DNA from: Lonicera japonica
Taxonomy: Eukaryota > Streptophyta > Magnoliopsida > Dipsacales > Caprifoliaceae
Length of the DNA stretch: 64,000 nt
Assembly (NCBI GenBank): GCA_021464415.1
Contig: CM038467.1
Location: 21,980,011 to 22,044,010 of the forward strand
Direction of reading: 5' to 3'
This document shows positions 58,601-64,000 of the stretch, piece after piece. The translations under genes and the position numbers were made by a program. Each line of letters starts with the position of its first letter. Within the stretch, counting starts at the first letter, position 1. The notes under the pieces were generated by a model, which worked only from the letters and a program-made list of their open reading frames with translations, was not told where the DNA came from and made no database searches.

Positions 58601-60180
58601 TTTCCAAATTAAATAATATTTTTCGTACCGTTGGCATGGGCATGATTATATGAGACTCTCTTAATTTATGTTCTTGAGCCACATTTAATTTGAACATTTA
58701 TTTTTTAATCCAACGACTCATAAATACTCTTAACTTATGTTCCTAATTAGTGGTTGAGATTTAGTTTGAATTTTTATGTTTTAATCTAACAGCTCACATA
58801 TTTATGTGATAACTAAATATATGATAACATCATAATTAATTTCAATTTATGTAGCATATTTCTATAATAACTAAACAAGTTTTTATTAATTAAAATCACT
58901 ATTAAAGTCTTTAAAATTTTTAATTAATAAATAAATAAAAATCAAATAGCTTAAATTAAAATTCGAATCCATTTTGTTTAGAATATAAAGACTTTATTAC
59001 TAAAATGATTTATTTAGTTATATTTTTTTCCATACCTTATTCAATTACTAGGCATATATATATATATATATATGTAATTTTTAATATCAATATCAATTAT
59101 TTATTAATAATTTAACATTTAGTTATATTAAATTCAATGTAAGTTTCAATTGCTAAAAATTATTTATATTTTTCTTATTATAAATAGTAAAAATTAATTT
59201 TCTAAATGTAAGAATTTTAATTTTTAACATCCCTTTATTTATAGAAAACAAATACAAATGGCATCATGTCATATATATACATTAATTGCTACATTGTTAA
59301 TCATTGAAAAATTTAGAACTCACTTATTTACTTATTTATTTATTTTTCTCTCAATATTAAAGTAGTAATATTTAAAATATCAAATTATTTGAAAAATAAA
59401 ATATAATTAATTCTCATAAAGGATAAAAGAATAAAAAAGTTAATGGTAGATGATAATGGCATATCCAAAACTTAGAAAATATCTGATATTATATTTATTA
59501 TTTTTTAAAATAGATTAACAATAGTTTATTTTATTTGAAAGCTAATTATATTTTTTAAATATTATGTTGATCTAAATGTGAATATATTAATTTAAACTTA
59601 CTCGATTATTCTACTGACATACATGTATCCTATATGTGATAAAAAAATTATATTTTAATAATCCAAAAGGTACTAATGAAAATATATAAATTGGCTCATG
59701 TGGGGATTAACATTATTCGTATAGAATTAATAGTCGAATTTAGGGTTTCGTTAAATTCGAACTCGATATATCTAAAAATATAATTACTTGAAACTAAACA
59801 TGACTTAAAGTATATTTATTTTAAAAAAAATCTGCATGTTTACCGTACTATATGTATAAACTTTAACTCACGCTTCCTATCATCGATCGTTGTAATTACT
59901 GTATCATAAGGGCATTTAAAGAAAAAATATTATATTCTAGCAAATATTGAGTCAAATGAATAAAATTTATGTGAATTCGAATTTAAGCTATTTAGAACTC
60001 ATATTTTTCCGGATTGTAAAAGAAAAAAAAAGAGTCTACCCCATATTATGGTTTGCTTAGTCGAAAATCCATCAAATCAAGCCATTTCCCATCCTTAATT
60101 GTATTGGAAGTGAAATTAGATAGACTTAATTTATTTTACTACTATTTGAATAATATGCATACAATTATATTTTTTAAATG

Positions 60181-61252
60181 TTTGCTTTTTTTTTCATGCA
60201 AGTGTCCCTTACCCTTTTAATTCATACTATTGTTGTTTATCCATATTAGTAAAATTTAAACGTGTGATAAGTTTATACATTCGCTATTATACATAAATAA
60301 TTTATTCATTAAGTTAGTTACGGTGTGCATATGCACTACAGATGCTCTTAGCGTGTAGATCTAGATGATAAATTGAATGGTGAAAAACTTGTTGCATTTG
60401 GGCAAGAGATCTTTGGTTCAAGCAATTCTCTAAATTTTAACTTTAGATTTATTTATGTATTGTTCATAGATAGAAAAAAAAATCTTAGAAAACTAACACA
60501 CTTGCCACATGTTTATTAATTAATATTTTTATGAACATCTCACGAGCAATTAATACATTTGCAACAAATTTCTGGTACAAAATTTGTCAAATATATATTT
60601 ATATGTGTAATTTCGTGGGGTCCTATACTCCTATATGCCGCCTCAACTTTAGGCATTGACTTTTAAAGAGATAAATTAATTTCCCTTATTTATTTGATCA
60701 AATAATTGGGCAAATTATAAATCTTAACATTTTTGTCTATTCAGCGGAGAGATATATGGTCCGTCTAGTAGTACCTAGCTAGCTAATGAAAGTGAATTCC
60801 CTACCAACAATGACAACTCATAATAATATACTTACTATAATACTAAATGAACATTTGTTTTTTGATAAATTTTTCAAAATTTACTTTTTTAAATTTAGAA
60901 GTATATCCACCCGATTTAATATATTAATTTGTTCTTACTTTTACAATTTCTTTAACTTTCCTAATTTGGAAAAAAATAACTTTCGTAATTCAAATATAAT
61001 TCCATGCATTATCTTCATCTTTGCTTCATTCATAATTCAAACTTTTTTGCAACTCATTTCATCAAGTTAAAAAAAAACACTTATAAAGCTATAAAAAAAA
61101 CGCAATTCATGAGTAGTGGCCAAAGGGCGGGGAATGAGATTTCAAATTATGCTGTGGCAAGAATTCGAACTCCCACATTAGCAAAACTGGGAGAAAGTTA
61201 TCAACGTCTCTAGTTAATTAGGTTTATGAATGATTGCTTATAGGGCAGGAGC
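60181..61252. other. Intergenic DNA, no gene seen
   Basis: AT-rich. Minus-strand text at 61,135-61,210 ('gggagttcgaattc' as B-box) suggests an old SINE. A 94-codon frame at 60,786 is Phe/Ile/Asn-rich low-complexity and not convincing. Confidence 0.4.
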
Positions 61253-61560
61253 GACGTAGAGGCAAGGGTCCCCGGGCATTTTATGAATTTTTACATACAA
61301 CATGGGTTTTTGTGCGATAGTGTGAGAATTAGGGGCCGTTTATGTAATTAAAATTTTTATTGGATTAGGGGATTTTGTGCGATGAAATGTATAATTTTGT
61401 GGGCTGGGTTTAGTAATTTAGTGTAGGTCAAGTGTATAAGTTATGGGTCAAGGGGTTTTGTGCGATGAAATGAATAATTTTGGGGGGCGAGTATCACAAT
61501 TTAGGTTTTGTGCAATGAAATGAATAATTTTGGGGGGCGAGTATCCCAATTTAGTCTATG
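61253..61560. repeat. Tandem repeat beside a hAT-like left end
   Basis: Starts 'ggcaggagcgacgtagaggc', similar to the CAGGGGCG terminus at 14,978. Then come about three units with 'gttttgtgcgatgaaatgaa' and 'taattttggggggcgagtat' (near-identical at 61,451-61,500 and 61,505-61,553). No matching right terminus was found. Confidence 0.45.
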
Positions 61561-62288
61561 TCAAGTATATGCTAAAAGGAAAGCATGTAGTCTTTTTTAT
61601 AATCTTATACTATTTTTTTTTAAAAAATTGGGATATTAAGATTTAGGTGTTTTAATCTTGATTCTTGCAAATCTATAAGGCTATTCATATTATGAAAAAA
61701 AATCATTTATTTATAAAATTATAGTGCTACTTTGAAAATCTCTACCCTTTTTTTTTACGAGGTGTCTTCATACTGTATTGGATGCAGGACTAATCTCAGC
61801 TTGCAAATATGGGACTACCGTTAGCCGCAATAGTTTTGTAATTGCTTGGTTGAGCTAACAATGTCCCTAAACCATTCGCCCCAATAGGTGCCTAATTGTG
61901 GACAAGTTTCTAAGCCACTTTTTATGATTAATTTGAGAAGTTGCACTGTATACTTTTTATGATTAATTTAAGAAATTTAAACCGCAACGTGGAGTTCGAA
62001 TTGAGGGTGGGAATCGATAAGGTTAAAACCGAAACTAACTAAAACAGTATGAAAAAATTGGATTTAGTTTCCCATATTCAAACACCAAAATTCAAAAATA
62101 CCGATTTTCTTTAAGTTGGTTTTGGTTTCTATGTTTTCAAAATTGAAATACCAAAAGTACCAATCCGAATATACCAAAACATTTAATTCTATATATGTTG
62201 TTCTATATGATCCATCAAATTAATTAAATAGTTTTATTTTGCACACTCCGTTTAAATTATCCCTTAGGCACTAATGAAAGTTAGTGTC
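61561..62288. other. Intergenic DNA, no gene seen
   Basis: No coding. Holds repeated 'aaaaccgaaactaac'-type text near 62,020-62,170, possibly part of an old element spanning to about 63,300. Confidence 0.4.
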
Positions 62289-62945
62289 AGGGGAATTTTT
62301 ATCTAACTTACCAACCCACCCACTACTATCTTCATCATCTCCAGCCACCACTTTTCCTTTAAGAACTCTTTATCGCATTTTTGTCTGACTACAAAATCAC
62401 AAGTACTCTTATTTTTCTTCATATACAAATTTACCAAAAATTGACCCTCAACACTTCTAATATATCTCCAATGCAAATTAATCATCGGATCAACCACTAC
62501 CTCGTCAATTGTGGATCCACCAACCCCACCACTGTCAGTATTAGCCACTGTCGGTTTACCGGAGACTCATCGAAATCAAACTCACACTTGTTCTCTGCTG
62601 CTAATTTGATCCCAATCGAAGAACTAAACCCTAATATGAACTTTTTCTTAATTTACCACAAATTTAGGGTTTTCACACAGCATTCGAATTACGTGTTTAA
62701 AATAAAATATAAAGGTAATCATTTGATGCATCTTCATTTTTATCGGTTCAATTTGTCAAAATTCAATTTACAATTTTATGTTTCGGTTAATAATCATGTG
62801 TTATTGTACAATTGTACAATTGATAACACACAAAACTCTATAATTAAGGACTATCTCAAAAAATAGCAGAAAGAGAGCCGCTGGAGGAAAGGTGGTGGCC
62901 GGCGATGATAAAGATGGTGGTGGGCAGGTTGGAAAAAAATACCCA
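62289..62945. mobile_element. Mutator-like element with long terminal inverted repeats
   Basis: Left arm 'ccaacccacccactactatc' and onward (62,311-62,362) pairs with the complement of the right arm ending 'gatggtggtgggcaggttgg' (62,878-62,930), about 50 bp at roughly 80% identity. The ends may extend to 'ggggaattttt' and 'aaaaaatacccat'. Open frames of 81 and 161 codons on opposite strands lack any recognisable domain. Confidence 0.55.
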
Positions 62946-63419
62946 TGAAGTTGATCATATGAGTATCACATAACCTACTTCCATCCGTGGCTAATGAAAA
63001 ATTTAGACTGAACTAGAAAAATAGAACCATTTAAATAATTAAATAATGAAATTACATAGAGTTGAGCGACTAATTTAAAACTATGTCAATAATTAAATGG
63101 TCAATTACAATATTTACTCTAAGATTATTAACATATACTAATAGCCTAAATACCGAAAAAGCAAAAACTCTAAAATTCTGCATGGTTGGTTTGGTTTTGA
63201 TTTTGTATTTTCAAAAATTGAGAACTAAAAATTCCGAGAACATAATTTTAATTTTACTATAAGTGACAAACCAAACCAACTGAAACCTAACCCCGGTTCC
63301 AATCACGATTCACCTTTTCTTAAATTGGCTCTCTATTGCAGCTGTACAAGTCTGAAAAAAAGAACAGGGACTTTTGTTTTGTTAAAAAAAAAAAAGCAGG
63401 GACAAATTTGTAAATCTAG

Positions 63420-63647
63420 TCTCCTATATATTACCCCAAAAAAAAAAAAAAGTTTATAAAGAGGCCTTGCATTGTATGTCTTCTTAGCATTAATTCCCAT
63501 TCCATTCGACCCTTTGGAGTCATTTCAGAGAGAAGAAAGAGCTCTGTCTCTCTCTCTCTATCTCTCTCTCTAGAGCCATTCTACAGAGAGAAACATATAC
63601 ATACATATATATAGAGAGAGAGACAGATATATATATATACACATATA
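63420..63647 (+). promoter_or_regulatory. Core promoter and 5' leader of the gamma-glutamyl peptidase gene
   Basis: A TTTATAAAG box is at 63,453-63,461, with transcription expected near 63,485-63,495. The leader has a (CT)n tract at 63,545-63,572 and (AG)n/(TA)n tracts at 63,612-63,638, typical of plant 5' UTRs. No upstream ATG lies between about 63,500 and the start codon. Confidence 0.6.
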
Positions 63648-64000
63648 ATGGGAGGGAAAAGATTTGCCGTTCTTCTTTGTGCATCGGATTCCGATTACGT
63701 CAAGAAGAAATACGGAGGGTACTTTGGGGTTTTCGTCAGAATGCTGGCGGAGGAAGGCGAGGCTTGGGACGTGTTCCGAGTCGCTGCCGGCGAGTTTCCC
63801 ACCGACGACGAGATCGGGCTCTTCGATGGATTTGTGATCACCGGAAGTTGCAACGATGCGCACGGCAATGATGATTGGATCTGCAAGTTATTGAGTCTGG
63901 TTAAGAAATTGGATTCGATGAAGAAGAAAGTTCTAGGGATTTGCTTTGGTCACCAGGTAATTATTTTTCCCCTCATTTGCGTTTTTTTGGTGTTCATTTT
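63648..64000 (+). CDS. GGP: Gamma-glutamyl peptidase (class I glutamine amidotransferase fold), first exon; continues off the right edge
   Basis: Exon 1 is 63,648-63,956 (103 codons), ending exactly at a GT donor in 'CACCAG|GTAATT'; intron 1 runs past the window. The protein starts MGGKRFAVLLCASDSDYVKK and contains VRMLAEEGEAWDVFRVAAGE, then GFVITGSCNDAHGNDDWI, then VLGICFGHQ, with the nucleophile-elbow cysteine at residue 99. This is the N-terminal half of the roughly 250-residue plant GGP family, cytosolic enzymes that remove gamma-glutamate from glutathione conjugates in glutathione turnover and sulfur-containing defence compounds. The catalytic His-Glu pair would lie in later exons. GC-rich codon use contrasts with the surrounding DNA. 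The start is supported by family alignment and the leader context. Confidence 0.93.
   Translation, partial: MGGKRFAVLLCASDSDYVKKKYGGYFGVFVRMLAEEGEAWDVFRVAAGEFPTDDEIGLFDGFVITGSCNDAHGNDDWICKLLSLVKKLDSMKKKVLGICFGHQVIIFPLICVFLVFI

Larger units (their letters stand above)
52890..60180. repeat. Segment repeated two to three times
   Basis: 54,530-56,250 aligns with 58,925-60,180 (for example 'caattatttattaata', 'gttatattaaattcaat', 'tatgttgatctaa', 'gcatacaattatattttt'). The 'tatttatgttttaatctaac' part at 52,895-53,100 recurs at 56,530-56,640 and 58,660-58,800. The first copy carries the hAT-like and Harbinger-like insertions; the last has an empty site. The whole is extremely AT-rich with no coding. 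It could be the remnant of an old element. Confidence 0.55.

Noticed and set aside
60786..61070. 94-codon plus-strand open frame
   Set aside because: Biased Phe/Ile/Asn composition expected of AT-rich DNA; no start context, domain or conservation visible.
62381..62866. 161-codon plus-strand open frame
   Set aside because: It spans the arms and centre of a Mutator-like element, is Asn/Ile/Phe-rich, and an 81-codon frame lies opposite. No domain evidence.

Overview
The window is nuclear DNA of a flowering plant, most likely a eudicot. It is strongly AT-rich, its genes have GT-AG introns, and it is dense in plant transposon relics: solo LTRs, a LINE, a SINE, and hAT-, Harbinger- and Mutator-like MITEs. 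Two gene families are recognisable: HVA22/TB2-DP1 (REEP-like) membrane proteins and a gamma-glutamyl peptidase. The species cannot be fixed from this sequence.

From 1 to about 44,300 the window is a tandem array of HVA22-like genes, all on the minus strand. I call them A to F from left to right. A (exons 1-3 only) runs off the left edge. B is a 5'-truncated pseudogene. C is the only complete, open copy: eight exons, 408 residues, a TB2/DP1 domain, a charged Lys/Glu-rich linker and two C-terminal U1-type C2H2 zinc fingers. D and E are nearly complete but carry a frameshift each. F is only a 3'-end relic. A-B and C-D look like two copies of one two-gene module about 16-18 kb long, separated and enlarged by transposon insertions. 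D and E also share about 1.3 kb of upstream DNA.

The most unusual feature is in the last exon of B, D and E. The segment that encodes the second zinc finger in C is replaced by about 85 residues resembling the C-terminal part of a plant LTR-retrotransposon gag protein, with a C-X2-H-X4-H-X4-C knuckle followed by an 'LR..IQ.LI.S..I' helix. These copies are therefore HVA22 + zinc finger + gag-knuckle chimeras. The linker is also rearranged: two alternating exon types (alpha, beta) are present once in B and C and twice in D and E, and in E a linker exon has fused in frame to the zinc-finger exon.

From 44,300 to 63,400 I see no credible gene. This stretch holds MITEs, a 1.2-kb terminal-inverted-repeat element with CGGT-rich repeats, a near-perfect long inverted repeat, and a block repeated two to three times between 52.9 and 60.2 kb. 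At 63,648 the first exon of a plus-strand gamma-glutamyl peptidase gene begins, with a normal TATA box and CT-rich leader; the gene continues past the right edge.
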